From Zonotrichia leucophrys gambelii (taxonomy: Eukaryota; Chordata; Aves; Passeriformes; Passerellidae): DNA of 64,000 nucleotides. The notes beneath the pieces were generated by a model. The model did not search any database, was not told where the DNA came from, and saw nothing but the letters and a program-made list of their open reading frames with translations. The translations under genes were made by a program, and so were the position numbers. Of the stretch, positions 24,042-39,100 are shown in pieces; the first letter of the stretch is position 1, and each line of letters begins with the position of its first letter. The stretch lies in assembly GCF_028769735.1 (NCBI RefSeq), contig NC_088171.1, forward strand, positions 126,130,533 through 126,194,532, given 5' to 3'.

Positions 24042-24150
24042 GCCGCCCACTGCTCCCTGCAGGCCAAGCGCCTGCTGCTGGACCCCAAGTTCGAGGGATA
24101 CAAGCTGTCGCTGGAGCCGCTGGCCTGCTACCAGCTGGGGCTGGACGCGG
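24033..24150 (+). CDS. NUDCD1: NUDCD1 exon 1
   Basis: Encodes [20 protein letters not shown] through LGLDA (residues 1-39 plus one base), followed by donor GTGAGG. It is very GC-rich, unlike all later exons, because it lies in the CpG island. Confidence 0.95.
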
Positions 24151-27100
24151 GTGAGGAGCGGGCGCGGGGCTGATCCCGTCGGGCATCCCTTGGGCAGCGC
24201 GGGGGGACGGATCCCGCCGCCTTTCCCTTCGTCCCCTCGCGGTGCCCCGGGGCCCTCGGTGCAGGATGCCCCGAGCTGGGCACAGCCCGGCCCGCAGCAC
24301 CGGGAGCCCCGCGCCTCTCGCACGGCGGGGGTTTCACAGATCAAGCGCTTCGTCTCGGCTCTTCCCGGTATAATTGCTGCAGTTGGCCAGGGGCGCCCCG
24401 CGTCCTCCCCGCCCCGTGGCTTCGTGGTGGAGCGAGGTGTCTGACTTGTCAGACCTCTGCCTTAGCCTGCCCCTTGGGCGCTTAGTTCCTGAATGAGTAA
24501 GGAAACTGTGTCCTAAATCTGCTCTGGTACGAGGCAAGGTGAGGCCAAATGACCGGCTGAGGTGGTTCCCAGCGGAGTGTGAACGGAGCTCATGCGCTTT
24601 AAAGAAATATGTATGAAATTAACGTCTTGTACAAACTTCAGCAAATTAGCTGGCTTGCTTTCTTACTCTGCCCAGAGTTGAGAGGTGAATCTTCATTCCA
24701 TGCCCTGCTTTCTCTGCCAAACATCATTAGTGTTTGAGATGCTGGTCCATTAACACGCTAATTCACTTGAGGAGTACATTAGCACAAAGTCCTGTTGGAT
24801 ATGTACCTACAATCTTAGCCATGCCCTGAAGTATCTCAGCACTCTGCGCTTACTGATGTGAGAAATTCAGGTCTTTTTGTAAGGTGGATGAATTAGTTTG
24901 GTTTTCTTTGTAAAGCTGAGACAGTCAACACAATTTGTGTGGATCAGTCTCAGTCTCTATATATTTACTGAACAGTATATCTGTCTACAGAGTGATCCAT
25001 TACATGCTGCTTTAGTTTTGTGTAGAACATACTCCCTTCGTGGTAGATCAGAAGGGTGTGTTTGCCATGCTGAGTTGTCAGCAGTAGGAAGTTTTTAGAT
25101 AAATTTTGTATTGAAGGGTAAGTGAATGAGATTGTGAGTGTATCTGTGGTAGGACTGCAAAATATAATGAGAGTAACATTTTTACTGTAAGACTGCTTTA
25201 GGTGTCACCTTTCAAAAGACAGCCCAAATGCAGCGTTGCATGAGTGTGCTGCAGTTGTGTCAGAGACAGCAGCAGCGTAGCATTGGTGCACTCCCTGAGT
25301 TTGTCTCTTATTTGCTGTTCTGCTTATGGTCAGGCAAAATTTGTGCTTCTTGTATAGTCAGTTGTGCACCTGTTCTAAATATGTGAGGATTATAGATCTT
25401 CATTAAAATACATGAACAATGGAGTTGCTAATGGAGAGATGGATCTACTCAGTTCTTGTCCCTTCAGATACTTTACATAATGGTTACAGTAACTGTGTAA
25501 GTGTGTAATAGAGGATTGATGTGTGTGACTGTGTTCTTTTCTTTCCCCACAGCACGAAGACCCTGACTCATTTCAGCCTAACTTACTCAACTGTGCTACA
25601 GTCACTAATACTAACTCATGTTTTCTGTTCTGTGTGTGCATATGTAGATATAGATACTGGTCCTCTAAAGAGTGGAAAGCTTTTATTGTTGTCCTTGTGT
25701 TTTGGAATTAATAACAGGAAATGTGTCAGGCCTTTTATCTGTCTTCCAGATGTTTTGATTGCAGCCTGCTCTTCGGCCATATGGCTGCCTCCTTCTCCTT
25801 GCTGGTTTTTTTTTGTGTCCTTCGAGGCAGTTTACTCACAGTGCAGAGGTGTTCTGTACCTGACTTTTGTATTTCCCAGTGTCAGTGGTCTACACATGTG
25901 TTAGATTTAGGGCATCCTTCCAAAATTTGGTTTTTGTGTTGTGCAGGAGTGATGGGTTGAGTTTTAGAGACTGTGGATGTTGTGTAGGCTGTGGCTTTTT
26001 CAAATTACTATGTGGGAGAAGAAGCCAGTAGTGTGTGGGAAGGCCAAGAACTTCTGCTTTCCAGCACACTTGTATGCAGATTCAAAGCCTCTGGAACATG
26101 ATTAAGAGCTTGGTATTTTCTGGGTTATTAAATAAATATTTGTCACTGTGTGAAGAATTTGATTTAATTTCCTCAAAGTGGGACTGAGTGCAATAGCTGA
26201 AAAAAAAGGTAAAATGTTTAGGAACGCTGTCAGTACAATTATTTCTGATTTTATTCACAACTGTTCACAAAAATAATGTAGTAGAATCTGGAAGATTAAT
26301 GTAAAAAGGTGGTTGATTGTTTGTTTTACAGAAAAAGATGTAATGAGTGTTCATCTCAAATGACCTGAGATTTGTAGTTTGCTTGGGTGGCGTCCCAAAT
26401 TTGGTGGCAGTTGAGAGGAATATGTGAGTTTTAGAGTACTTGGAATACATGACAATAAAAAGAAATAAGTGCTTGTTCTTAAGAGTTTTAACTCAGCTGT
26501 AGTTGAAGTGTTTATTATCTATTTTTATTAATTTCACTGCTAGCTATAAAATAAAATTACCAAAAAAATGCCCTGTGGGATTGATGCAGTCTTCAGCCTC
26601 TGGAGCAGGTGGATAGCAGCATGTGGTGTTGTGTGACAACTTGTGGTGGTTGTCATGTTCCTGAGGACTACAGTGAGCTTCATTTTCTGACCTTCATGTA
26701 AAACCTAATGTTCAGTTCTAACATGCCTTCAGCTGGTTGAGTATGGTTGCCAGGAATTTGCTGTGGTCAGATATGCAACTGACATTTTAAGAAACAATTT
26801 ATTTATTAGGTCTATTAAATCACCTTAGAAGGTGATTTTCTAATAAATTTCTAAAAATGTATGGTCACAGTGAAGAAGAATAGGGGAAGGATGATACCAT
26901 CCCTTCTCTTTTAAATACTGTGATTTGCATGTTCTTCTTTTATTTCTTCCTTATTCCAACCCATTCTGTCCTAGTTAATGCTAAACTGCCACAGTCATTT
27001 GTTTTCTCATCTCTCCTCCTGGTAAAATATTTCAACTAGCAATGAGTCCTATATTATTATGCTTTTCATTCCTAGCTCTTCACTGTACATTTTGTCTTTC

Positions 27101-30100
27101 TCCTTACTTTTTAAAGTTTATTTCCATAACTTATTTTCAAATATTTCTTTGCACTGAGTTTTGTAATGCCTTTTTTTAGATCACCTAATGTTTAGAAGGA
27201 TCTTGGTCATGGTTATCTCTTTTGCCCTAACCCGAGCTCAGCAGAGTCCAAAGCAGAGACTGTGGGGCAAGTCCTTGTCTCCAGCAAGGAACATGTCCAA
27301 GTTGCATGACATTTTTAAGGGATCGAGACTATTGCTGGTTACTGGTTAGATGTCTCATAATTCCTTTTCCTTTCCAGAGGCTTGGAATTTGTTCAGATGT
27401 GGAATTCCCTGATCCCCTTCCTCTCTATCTTTTCTGTTTGGCAGGACCATTGTACTTGTGATGTAGTAGTGGATGTTTTTCAGTATAGCTACAGCAGGAA
27501 GGCAGAGTAAACATTTGCTCAGAGAAGGAGCTGCTGATGCAAGCCAGGAGCATACACAGAGAATGCATTCCTTTGATCATGTGCTTTTATCAGTTTTATC
27601 ACTTCTTTTGTGAAATGGTGGTAATGCATGCTGCTTAGAAGGCCTGCTTCAGTGAAAAGTTGCTCATTAGTAGTGCTACATGGAAAACAGGTTTGTGACT
27701 TTTCATGGAGCAAAAGGCACTGCTATGTTTCAAACGTTTACAGAGATTTTCATTTGCATTTTCCATTTGCATTTGAAAATTTAAATATAAAAAGAGTGTT
27801 TAAATTAATGTATGGGAAATAGTAAGAAATTGTGAGCTTTTTCAGATATTTGCAGCTGTAATTCATAGAAGTTTAGGTCTCAGGCACATATTTCCTCAAC
27901 AACAATGAGATGCTGCCTTTAACAATAAAAACATGGTTTTTATAATTAAAAGAAAAAGCCTTAATGCAGGGTTAGAAGGATCTTTGAATGCTGATACTAG
28001 AAAATAAATTATCTCTTTTACTAATGGACCAGTGTGTCTGCAATACAAAATTGCTTCCACTGGGTGGCATTGTAAAACAAGGCATGACATACAAGCATAT
28101 AATATTTGATAGCACAGAATATGCTGGTATCATTACTTTGCATATTTTACAATTTTGTGAAGTTGCTTTAGTGTATTCAGGGAAACATATAAAAATAGAG
28201 GTGCTGTTTCAGGGTTGTTCCTCATCCTTTTTTTCCCTAGTTTTCCCCAGTTCTGCTTCATAGTGTTTGGTGGCAGATGTAAGAAGACCTCTTTGTTCAT
28301 TTAAAGTATAAATTCCTTGATTGAATGTTCTTTATTTAGAGCAGATTTTTTTTTTTTTTTTTTGCATTGCAGACTAGTCATTATAATAATATCTAGCCGG
28401 AGATCTTGCAGTAACAGTTAGGTTAGGGATGTGTTACTTCTGTTGATTCTTGTGAATTACTTTGTATTTAGTGCTTTTGCTTTTCAGTAAAGCATTGTGA
28501 GTGCAAATTTTTTCTTTAAATATGTTTAAACTATTTTGAGTCAAATTATTTAAATTATTTCTTTTAAAGCATGGATCTAATAGAGATAAATACAATTCTA
28601 GAAAAGTAGCATAGTTTTCTTTATACTGGTCCAAAATATCCTATGCAACTAGGGTTGTTGGGAGTTAATGTGGAAAGCTGAGATTTAGTTTATACAGTCT
28701 GCATACTTGCTTTCTTTTCTGATACGAATAACTGTGTATGAATCAGTTTTGCTGGGTTATCATGGTGCAGGTGTATTTATCAGAAATTTGAAAGAGACCA
28801 CGTATCGTTCTGTTGCATAGCTGCCATTGACTGCTGCTTCTAAACTGAACCCAAACAGACTAGTGAACCCATTGATACTGGTGCATTAGTCTAACTCTTA
28901 AAAATCACATAAACAAAAAATAAAACCAAAGACCCAGGAAAAAAGTTAAAAATCATAAAATAAACCCAAACCAAACAGCAACAAATTGGAAAAAATCTTG
29001 ACTTAACAACTAAATTAAAACTCATAGAACTGTGTAACTTGAGACTGAGTAAGGTGATGATCTGATTGAAGTATTTCTTCTTCTCCATTTATATTAACTT
29101 ACCTTTCTCTGAATTTACTTTATTAAAAGTCTCTGTTTCTTTTCTCTTTTCTCCTTCATTTTTTTGCACTCAACTGTATTGCTTTTCTCTTTCTTTGAAA
29201 GACCGTCAAGAAACCTTGAATCTTGAAGGCAGTAGAAAGGAAGGAATGAATGAATTTCACCCTAGTGTAGAATCTTCTATAAACTAAGCACGTGGTATGT
29301 GATAGCAGATGGCAGATTTCACTTGGTCACAGTATGGTTTTCAATTAGTGGAGAATGGCATAGGTTCTTTAATTGCTTAATCTTGGCAGGGCTATACATA
29401 GGTATAATACATTCGGAAAGCAGTTGGCTGCCTCATTTGAAGTGTTTCATGACAAGATAATACATATTTGTCAGATTTCCTAATTTCAAATCACCTGTGT
29501 ATTGTATAGTTTCTGACTTCTGTTTATGGAATTAATTACATATGGCAATAATACAAGAGATTTGGATCTCCTGTTCCTGACCCCTTTTATTATTCAGGGC
29601 TTATCAGAACTACAGTCTAGAAAAATAAAGGACAGAGAGTTCATGTTCTTCCAGATTTTATAAAGTTTATCACCTTGCAATCAGCTAATCAATAGTTTAT
29701 TGTTCCAAGAATCTTGGCGAAAAATTGTACATTTACTTTAGGAATCATCTAGTTTGGAGTATTTGGACTGTTTTTAGTTACAGTTCTGACAGGAACAACT
29801 TAACTAGGGGAGTAGGGAGTGAGAAGTGGAGAAAGGAAGCCTTACCATTTCAGGGGGTTTGTGCTAAAGAAATCTTTACATGTTTCTGCATGTACATTCT
29901 GCATGTATATTCATGTATATTCTATATATTTCATAGGATCAGCTATACAAGAAGTAGATTATATGTGCTTGGTTTCACTGATAATAATTATCCTGGATTA
30001 TATTTGGTTTGGCCTTTAATTGTTTACAAAACATTCATGTCATCTCTTGTGTTGGGAAAAATATCTCTGTGATAAAGCTTGGTTACACAAACAACTTTAA

Positions 30101-33100
30101 AACTCATTTTCACAATATACTCTATTTTTTTGCAGTGTAATTTAGAGAAAACATTCTAATTAATTAAAGTAGGAATTGGAATGAGTAGCAGTCCTTACCA
30201 TTAAGACAGGTGTATTTTCTTCTCCTTTGTTGATAGTCTAGCTTGTTTTGAAGGGCCATAGCTTGTGGAACAGTAATTTGTTAATTGCAGAGGTACAGAA
30301 ATCCCTCCTGTGTGGTGAATATGAATAATGATTTGATCTGGGTGGAATTAAAACTGCTGGTTTGCAAATATCAACAGTGATTAGGAGACTAATTGCTAAT
30401 TACACTGTCATTTTGCAAGCATTTTGTATAGTGTGACTGGATTTTTTATTAATCAGGCAGCATAATCTTGCATAGTTTCCTAAAGCCACTGTTACGTTAA
30501 TAGCCAGTGTCTGTGACAGGGTCTGTTCTGAGCCATACAGGGATTATCTGGTTGTTGAGCTTGTGATAGCTGTGCAGTGGCACTGATGGTACTGCCAAAT
30601 GAGCTGCTCTTTGCAGGAATTGGTATTCTGCCACAGTAAACTACTTCTGCTGCAGTAGGGTTCAAGTAGATGCTAAAGAAGAGGCAGAAGTCTGAGTGCT
30701 GCTGCAGAGAGTTGTGAATGGTCCCTGTTACGGGGTGGGATGGAAGTGAAATACTGGAAATAGATTTTCTCTGTTTCTGAGCAGAAAAGGGAAGAAAGTA
30801 GAAGTTGAAAAATTAGGAGCTACAGTCTGCTATGAGTAGGATTAGCCTTGAGGTGCATATCACATACTCTGGGCTTGAGTGCTCATTATCATAGACTGAC
30901 AGTTTACTTGTAACTTTCTAAAGGAATTTTGTTGGGTGAAGTTCAAAATAAGTTCCCTGCAGGAAAGCTAAGAATCCTGGGTTGACTATGCTGGAGAGTG
31001 AAATGGAGTTCTGGTCTATCTGAGACTATTTACAGAACGACAGACTAAACTTCTGCTAATGTATTTTGAAGTGTTTGAACTGCAGCTGCTGCATCTCTGT
31101 ATAGATACAGAATAGGAGGAAAAACATAATTTAAATAAAAGCTGCACATAATTTAAATAAAAGCTGCACATAATTTAAATAAAAGCCTGGTTCGTCTTCA
31201 ACAAATAATCCGGTCCTGATTACTGATAGCTAAGTAGAGGTTTTCTATTTGGACAAATCTTGCTTAAGTGAATGACTGTAGGTACTTCTTGCCTTGAAGA
31301 GGATGGTATTCTAGAATACTAGAATGGCCACTGAATAGCCATTCTTTGCAACCTCTTTCAATTAGAAAAACTTAGTCTGAAATTTTTATGGTATCTTAGA
31401 TATTTCTGAAAATTTCAGCTTCAGTGAGTGTGCTAAGAACATGGTGGGGGGTTGTTGTTTGTTTGCTTTTGATTTTTGTTGTAATTTTGTTTGGTGGGGT
31501 TTTTTTGGTTTTTTTTTTTTTTTTGGAATTTCTGTGAACTAATTCTTCTTTGTACTGTTTTAATCTTTTGCCTTACAAGTGTTGGTATGGTAGCTCAGCA
31601 TTTAAGAGCATGAAACCCATGTGGTTATATGGAATATTTCTTATAGCTGCTGTTTTCCTAGAGTTACTATAGATCAGACTTTTGTCCCCTTACTGCAATA
31701 CAAAGTAGGTTTGACATTGTTGCATGTGTGTTTCATCCTGTGAAGGTTATTGATAAATTGGACCTCAACACATGCTGGTGAGAGACGCGGTGGAGGGGTA
31801 TTGGGTTTGCATGGCAAGGTTTTGGTAACAGGGGGATTACCAAGGGATTTACAAGGGAAGGTTTCTGTGAAAAGCTGCTGGAAGCTTCCCTCATGTCTGA
31901 CAGAGCCAATCCCATCCAGCTCCAAGATGGACCTGACACTGGCCAAGGCTGAGCCCATCAGCCATGGTGGTAGTGCCTCTGGGGTAGTAAACTAAAAAAG
32001 TATAAAAAGCTGCTGCACAAGAACTGCAGCCAGAGAGAGGAGTGAGGCTGTGTGAGAGAAACCACTCTGCAGACACCAAGGTCAGTGAGGAAGAAGTGGA
32101 AAGAGGTGCTCCCAATGCCAGAGCAGAGTCCCCTGTGGTGAAGACCATGGAGATACAGATGATCTCCTGCAGCCATGGAGGCCCCTAGGGGAGCAGAGAT
32201 CCACCTGCAGCCTGTGAAGGACCCTGTGCTGGAGCAGGTGGATGCACCTGACTGAGGCTGTGATGGCATGGAAAGCCCATGCTGGAGCAGGCTCCAGGTA
32301 GGACCTGTGATCCCATGGGGAGAGGAGTCCACACCACAGCAGGTTTGGTGGCAGGCTTGTGACGCCACTGTGCACCCACACTGGTGCAGTTTTTCCTGAA
32401 GGACTGGGACCTGTGAAAGGGAGCCACTCTGGAGCAGTTTGTGACAAACTGCAGCCTGTGGAAAGAACTCACCTTAGAAAAGTTTGTCAAGGACTGTCTC
32501 CTGTGGAAAGGACTCCTTGCTGGAGCAGGGCAAGAGAATGAGGAGGAAGGAGAAGCAGAGGGGTGCAATGAACTGATCTCAACCTCCATTCTCTGTCTCC
32601 AGTGCCACTGGAGAGGGGAGGACAGAGTGACCAGTGGGAGTGAAGTTGAGCCTGGGAAGAAGGGAGGGTTGGGGGGTAATGTGTTTTAAGATTTAGTTTT
32701 ATTTCTCATTACTCTGGTCTGATTGGCAGTAAATTAAACTAATTTCCCCAGCTTGAGTCTGTTTTTCCTGTGACAGTAATAGGTGGGTGATCTCTCCTTG
32801 TGCTCATCCTCTCTTGTGAGCTTCATGTTTTCTCTTCCCTGTCCAGCTGAGGAGGGAAGTGACATGTGGAGTGGCTTTAGTGGGCATCTGGCATCCAGCC
32901 AGGGCAAACCCACCCCAACAGGCCACTGTAAATGGTAATGGTGATGAGATAATCAAAGCAAATTGCTGCAGTGGCCTTCAGGGTGGATGACTTGCTTTCC
33001 AAGTTTATGGGGAAATTTTAAACTATGTATACATCATGTATTTTTTTTCAAATAAAGCATACCTACGGAAGAATTATATTTAAATTATTAGTTTGAATTT

Positions 33101-36100
33101 TAAATTACTAAATTGCAAATAAATAATTGTTAAAATAGTCTTTTTCTTTTCCCTCCAGCTGTAGCAGAAGTGCAGCTTCGTGATGATCAATATACCCTTG
33201 ACCACATGCGTGCTTTTGGCATGTATAATTATCTTCACCTTGATTCCTGGTACCAAGATAATGTCTACTATGTTGATCAGTTTGGAAGGGTTATGAATCT
33301 GTCAGTGACTCTGGTAAGAATAAAATCTTTTTTTTTTTTTTTAAACCATTGGATTGGAAAAGATGGGAGCAGATGAGATAGAAAATATTACAAGTAGGAT
33401 CCAAATGCACAAATTGTGGGAAGCTATTGCCATGAAGATAGGTGGAAGATATTTCAACAAAAATGCATTTCACCAGGAAGAATAAAAGGATTTTAAGTGA
33501 AGTTTCTGACTTCTTTATGTTAATAATACTGCATTAGTATTGCTACAGTGTGTGTTGCAATAGCCCTGTACCCCTGCTTAAGGGGACAGGAGCACTCAGG
33601 AGTAGAAGATGCTTGTGGCCAAAAGGAAAAACAAAAGCCAGAGGATTCAAAAAAGCTTACAGAGGTTTTTTAGTGAATTACACATTTGGTATGGAGATTG
33701 AAATATTAGTCCCTGACCTCCTAGTACAAACACAGAGCAGTGGGCTGATGGGATGTTCAGGGTCCTGGAGGTGCTGCCTGGGCTTGGTGGGGTACTTGTT
33801 TATGGGTCAGTTTCTCCACTTGGAAAATAGGTGACTCACTTTCTACACACGTTAGTTATCACGTGAAGTTTGTTCTTTCAGTCCCTTCTGGAAATAGGTT
33901 GGAGGGCTTAGGGGGTCTCTGGTGGTCCTATCTCCCCCTTGCAGTCCATGTCCACATCCACTTCTCCACATTGTTCCTATATGCATGTTGTACTGTGCTG
34001 TGCTTATCTCTAGGAGCCAGAACAAGGACATTTGTCCCAGAGAAGTGCTGTCTTACCTCTGTGTGGCTCCTGTCTCCAGCCACATCCTGTTCTTTCTTAC
34101 AGTATGTTATTACCAACAAGCCTTGGTTGAGTCCACAGCCTATGGCTATCACTGCTGGAGACATACACATTAACTCTTTTCTTTTAGGCTTCTACATAGT
34201 GGTGCATCTGCTTCCATTCTGGGCAAGATGGACATGATGACAAGCTGAAGGAAAGGGAGATACTTTTTCTCTAGTTGCTTTTCTCTTTCTCCCTGGTATT
34301 TCTTGATGTTTGTTTACTAGCTTGAAATTTGTGAATTTTTGTGAATTTTCCATTGCATATTGTATACGCGTTAGAATTAGAAATACTTAATCTAGACATC
34401 ATTTGTTGGAGGCAAAAAGATTCTGGTGGCCATGACGGAAGTTGAAATAGTATAAGCAAGTTAGACCAAGTCTGAAATTTCTGCTTTAATACTGGTGGTC
34501 CTAAGTAATCAGTAATTCCTTTAAGCCATTTTAATGCTTGGATGCTTTCGTTTCCTTTTCAAAACTATACTTCATTTCAGAGAGAGAAGGACATGGTTCT
34601 ATGGACACCACGTGTCTGGCACATACAATTGTAGTGCTTAGGCATTAAGAAGGAAAAGACTGTGTGGAAAGGAGGATGCCTACTGTCATACTACCTGAGT
34701 TTGACTTGTAGCCCTGTCAGAAAAAAGAAAACACAGGCTATGTGTGGGTTTTTGAGAGCATGTGGCATAGCCTGTGCATGGTTCTGGGGACAGAAATTAC
34801 TAGATCAGGGCTAAACTAAGAAAAATTCTGAAACTGTAGTTTTAGGTTTTCAGGAAATAAAGGTTTCCAGAGCATGGTAGGATGAGAACTGAAGGTGCAA
34901 AATATTCCTTTCCTTTTCATAGTATGTAGCAGTTGGAGATTTTGGCAGACTCTTACTGTGACAAAATAATCTTCTAGGACTTCTTCCAAAACTTTTGAGA
35001 TCATCTGGATTCCTAGTAGAAACAGCTAAAAGAAAGCCTTAACAGTGGCTTGTCATAATCTCGTTTCTTGTTTTATCCTTTGAGGTTGGTTGACTGTGGT
35101 TTGCTGCTGGATGCTCACCCAAACACTCTCTCACTCCCCCTATTCAACAAGATGGCAAGAGAAAAGGAGAGAAAAGCTTTTGGATGAGGATAAAACCAGG
35201 AAGATCACTTACCAGTTACCATGATGGGCAAAACAGACTTGACTTTGGGGAAAATTATGTAATTTATTGCCAATCAGGACTAGTGTAGGATGATAAGAAA
35301 GAAGGTCACACAAAGCTTGTACCAGGAACAAGCTCCGTTGTTCAGAAACTTGTACTTGCTCCACTGTGTGCTTGAGCAACAATGTGGATATCTGTCCCCT
35401 GTGGGTGTCAGGAGGACAGCCTGCTTTTCCATGGTCTGCTCCAAGGGCTGCAGGCAAACCTCTGTTCCACACCATTGGCTTGGCTGCAAGCTCAGCTGTC
35501 TGCAGTGGAGAGTGCAGTGGAGCCAGCTGGAAGTGGCTGTGTGTGCACTGGGCAGCCCCGGCCCCTCCTCACTGAGGTCACCCCTGCAGGTCTACTCTGC
35601 GTGCACAACACAGACATGCACTACATTTCCTTTACTAGAAGGGCACTCTGTGTGTAAATCTATTTCTTAGCAGATAAAAGATTTTACAGCAGCCTATAAA
35701 TTGAGACAAGAAATATTCTTCTCTAGGACCTATTTCAAGATAATGGCATTTGATTAATATCTGGTGGTCACAAGTTTTGGTTCCACCTGAAGGGGAAAAT
35801 AAAACTGATTAAGCTGTGAAATAAATAGACACCATCTTGTGTCCCAATACATGATACTGTTCTGTTTGGTAAAGGAAACATGTTTGCATATGAATAATTC
35901 CTTTGAATTTGTGTTCAGAAACATCAACAAGGTGTCTCGTTACAAATGTGCCCAGCCGTATATTAGTCAAATGTATATTAAAAATAGCATTGATTTTAGA
36001 CAAGTACAGCTCACAATTAAAATTAATGCCAGTCTTCTTTAAAACAGAAGATGGAACAGGGTGATGAGTTCATCCTAAAATCAGAGTGAAAGAGCACATA

Positions 36101-39100
36101 GACTTTCTAGCACATCATTATTTCTAGTTCTATTTCTTATTTTGGTTGCAGCTTTGATTCTAATATGACAGTGTGTTGGTTATCATATGTCATGAATTAT
36201 CTCTGCAACTTTGGTGTTTAAAAAGATGTCATCTGTGAAGGAAAAGAAGTGCATATAACACCTTGCCACTTGCTCAAAATCACACATAATTGAAAAAAGA
36301 AAGTGATCAACACAAGCAGTTCTTCTGTGTTGATGGATGGGGATTCGGGTGGGTTTTTTATGCCAGACTGAGGAAATTGTTACTCTTAACTTGGCTGGAA
36401 ATACTGTATAATAGCTTTAAACTTCTCTTGTTACAGCTGTTGGACTTTTTTCAATTGGTTTGCCAGCAACAATCAGTACTTTGCTTTAAACACCCAATGG
36501 GCAGGGTAGTGACAGGATTACTGACTTGAGATTTTTTAATTGGTCAGGTTTTTATGCAACTTTGTTGATTGCTTGGTGTTTGTAGCATTCCAGTATAGCT
36601 GCAAAACATTCAGGTTTCTCCTTAAGCAGTTGGACTTGGTTTCTTGACCTTAAAGTTCTTGCAAAGACAACTTGGTTTCTTTTTATGCTCAGATAAACAA
36701 ATTGAAAAATTGTATAGGAAACTATTTTCACACCTAATTAAAATCCTTAATGAAATATATATTTTCATATCTTTAAGTTCCAATAAGAGTTAGCTATGGA
36801 ATACTGTTTCTGTAACTTTCAGTTAACTTCAATTCAGAACAACTGTTAGTGGCACCAGACGCAATGTAGGAATTCTATTTCAAACAAGTCAGAATAAGAA
36901 AGCTGATAGAGAACAACAAAATCTTTCACTGTTGTGTTTAATGGTGTTAAATACACGTCTCCTTGTTATTCAGAATCCTGGATATTCATTCTTTTTTTCA
37001 GTTAAAGAGATGTGTCAAATGCTTAGGTATTTTGATTTTTCATAAAAACATAGTCTTGTATTTGTTATTTCTACTTTGTGGGAATTGCCATATGACTTAC
37101 AGCTTTTATTTATTCCTTTCTTTTTTATTCCTTTATTCCTTTCTCATTCCCAGTTACTTCCTTGAAAAAATGAATTTTTATTTTAAATCTTTTATAAAAT
37201 ATCCCATGTTTGTACAGTATCATCATTTAGCCCCAGCTGACAACTAAGTATAATGCAGCTGCTTGCTCACTGCTGCTCCTCCATTCTCAGTAGGATGGGA
37301 AGGAGAACCAGAAAAGGTAAAACCCACAGATTGAGGTAAGAACAGTTTAACAAGTTATATAAAGCAAAATATAATAATAATAACAACAAAAGTAATAACT
37401 ATAGTGAAAGAGAGAGAAATAAACCAAGGAAAAAAAAGTGATGGACAATACAGTTGCTCACCAGCACTGAGCAATGCCTGAGCAGTGCTGAGTTGTTTTA
37501 GCCAGTTCTTGCTGGTATAATACATGGCTACAGACTCTCACCATCCCCTCATGCTTCTAAAGCAGGGAGTTACTATTACCCCAGTTAACCACCTAGTGAA
37601 CAAAGAAACTCTGTCAAAAAGCTAATTGACACAATGGGATTCTAATCTGACACAATGAGATTGATAGGAGGTTTTGTTTCATCTTCAAGGAAGTCCATCC
37701 TTTTCATTGTCAAAATGAGATTAGAGACTGTTCTTATAAATGCCTGAAGTTAAATTAGTGAACAGAAAGGTTGTGAAGAAGATTATTTCCTTTCTTGCCA
37801 ATTGAAAGGAAATTTTTAAGGCTTTGTAGTAAAGATCATTTTTCATTTTTTTTAGGAGATTGAGTTCTGAAAATTCCCGCTCAACACTGATGAATCTGAT
37901 GTGAGCTTTAGAAGATTAGGTAGTTGATAATTTTTTATTTTAATTGCATCCAAAACTATTTGAAGCTTACTGTTAAAATTCACTTGAAGGCTGACAAAAG
38001 TGTGGTCTTTTGTAGTGTTATACAGTATAGCCCTGTAGTCACTGTTAAGAGGAATGATGCTTCCTCTTTCTGTGATAAGATACAGAGGATTTTGACTTTT
38101 TTTTCCTAGGCTCAGTAATCATTGCTAGTTATAATGGAAAACTTTTCTACTTCATAGGAAAAAAAATGCCTTTCAGTGAAATCTAAAAATTAAATAAAAT
38201 GTGAGGAAGCCAAAATTTATTGTATCTCGTGAATGTGTGATATTTGTTTGGGTTGTGGTTTTGGTTTGTTTGGGTTTTTTCCTTTTAATTCTTTCATTCT
38301 CCCTTTCTGAATGTATTATAAATTAGCAGAATAGTCCAAGGGGTGTAGGGATACAGCTGACACCACAAACTGACCTTGAATGCTTCTAATAATTAAAAAT
38401 TTGTGAATTTTCCATTGCAGGTTTCATAATCTTCTTGTAGCACACAATAATCTCTAATATGAATTTAAGTAGGCCCAAAAGGCAGGCTGTCTGTTTGTTA
38501 TCTGGTCTTTTTTTGCTGTTGCTTATTGAAATGGTACTTACCCAAATGCAGTTTCTCTTGCTTACCTTTGAGCATGTGTTAGGTGCACATCTGATTTTAG
38601 TAACATCTGGAAAATAGGAATGTTGTGAAATGCCCTCAAAGGCAGGATTGTTAATAAATGAGGCCACTGCACACTTTGCATGCACAGTGTGCTCTCTCTG
38701 TGTTGCATTCACGTGCCCAAGTGCAAATTGGCACGTGACTCTTTTGGAGACGGTCCTGTGTATGTATATTTTTGCCTGCCTTGTTTCACAGAGCAGAATG
38801 AGTAGGTTTCTTTTGCTAGAAGCAGATTATTTTCCCCAAGCTACTGATTGTTTGAGTGAAAATAGAAGGACAGAAGATGTTTAAATGATTTATGGCTGAA
38901 TCTTTGAGGTCTATAATGAGAGACAGTTTTAATCTTGAATGTTTTCACTGCTATTTCTTGGTGTCATGCCTTACCATGTTAAAAATGGACCTGAGACTAA
39001 GAAACATTTTGTGTCACAGAATCAAAATTACTTGTTTCCCACTGAGGTTGTCAATACAAAAGTACTCTTCTGTTTGTGCTTCCTTTTACATACTTGTCAA

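Larger units (their letters stand above)
24151..33158 (+). other. NUDCD1: NUDCD1 intron 1
   Basis: 9.0 kb from GTGAGG to CCCTCCAG. The first ~330 bp are CpG-rich and the rest is AT-rich. It carries a T18 tract (28346-28363), three copies of a 22-bp unit (31125-31186) and a sense LTR (about 31790-32920). I found no additional coding exon. Confidence 0.8.

Noticed and set aside
23427..24444. Long overlapping open frames (up to 321 codons plus, 295 codons minus) in the CpG island
   Set aside because: GC-rich sequence has few stop codons. The frames are Arg/Pro/Ala-rich low complexity, overlap each other on both strands and cut across the real NUDCD1 exon 1 and its donor.
26817..26838. Short inverted repeat AAATCACCTT/AAGGTGATTT
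   Set aside because: 10-bp arms of this kind are expected by chance many times in 64 kb; no context.
31674..32689. Several open frames of 80-136 codons on both strands
   Set aside because: All lie inside the ERV-type LTR and arise from its G/C-rich degenerate tandem phrases.
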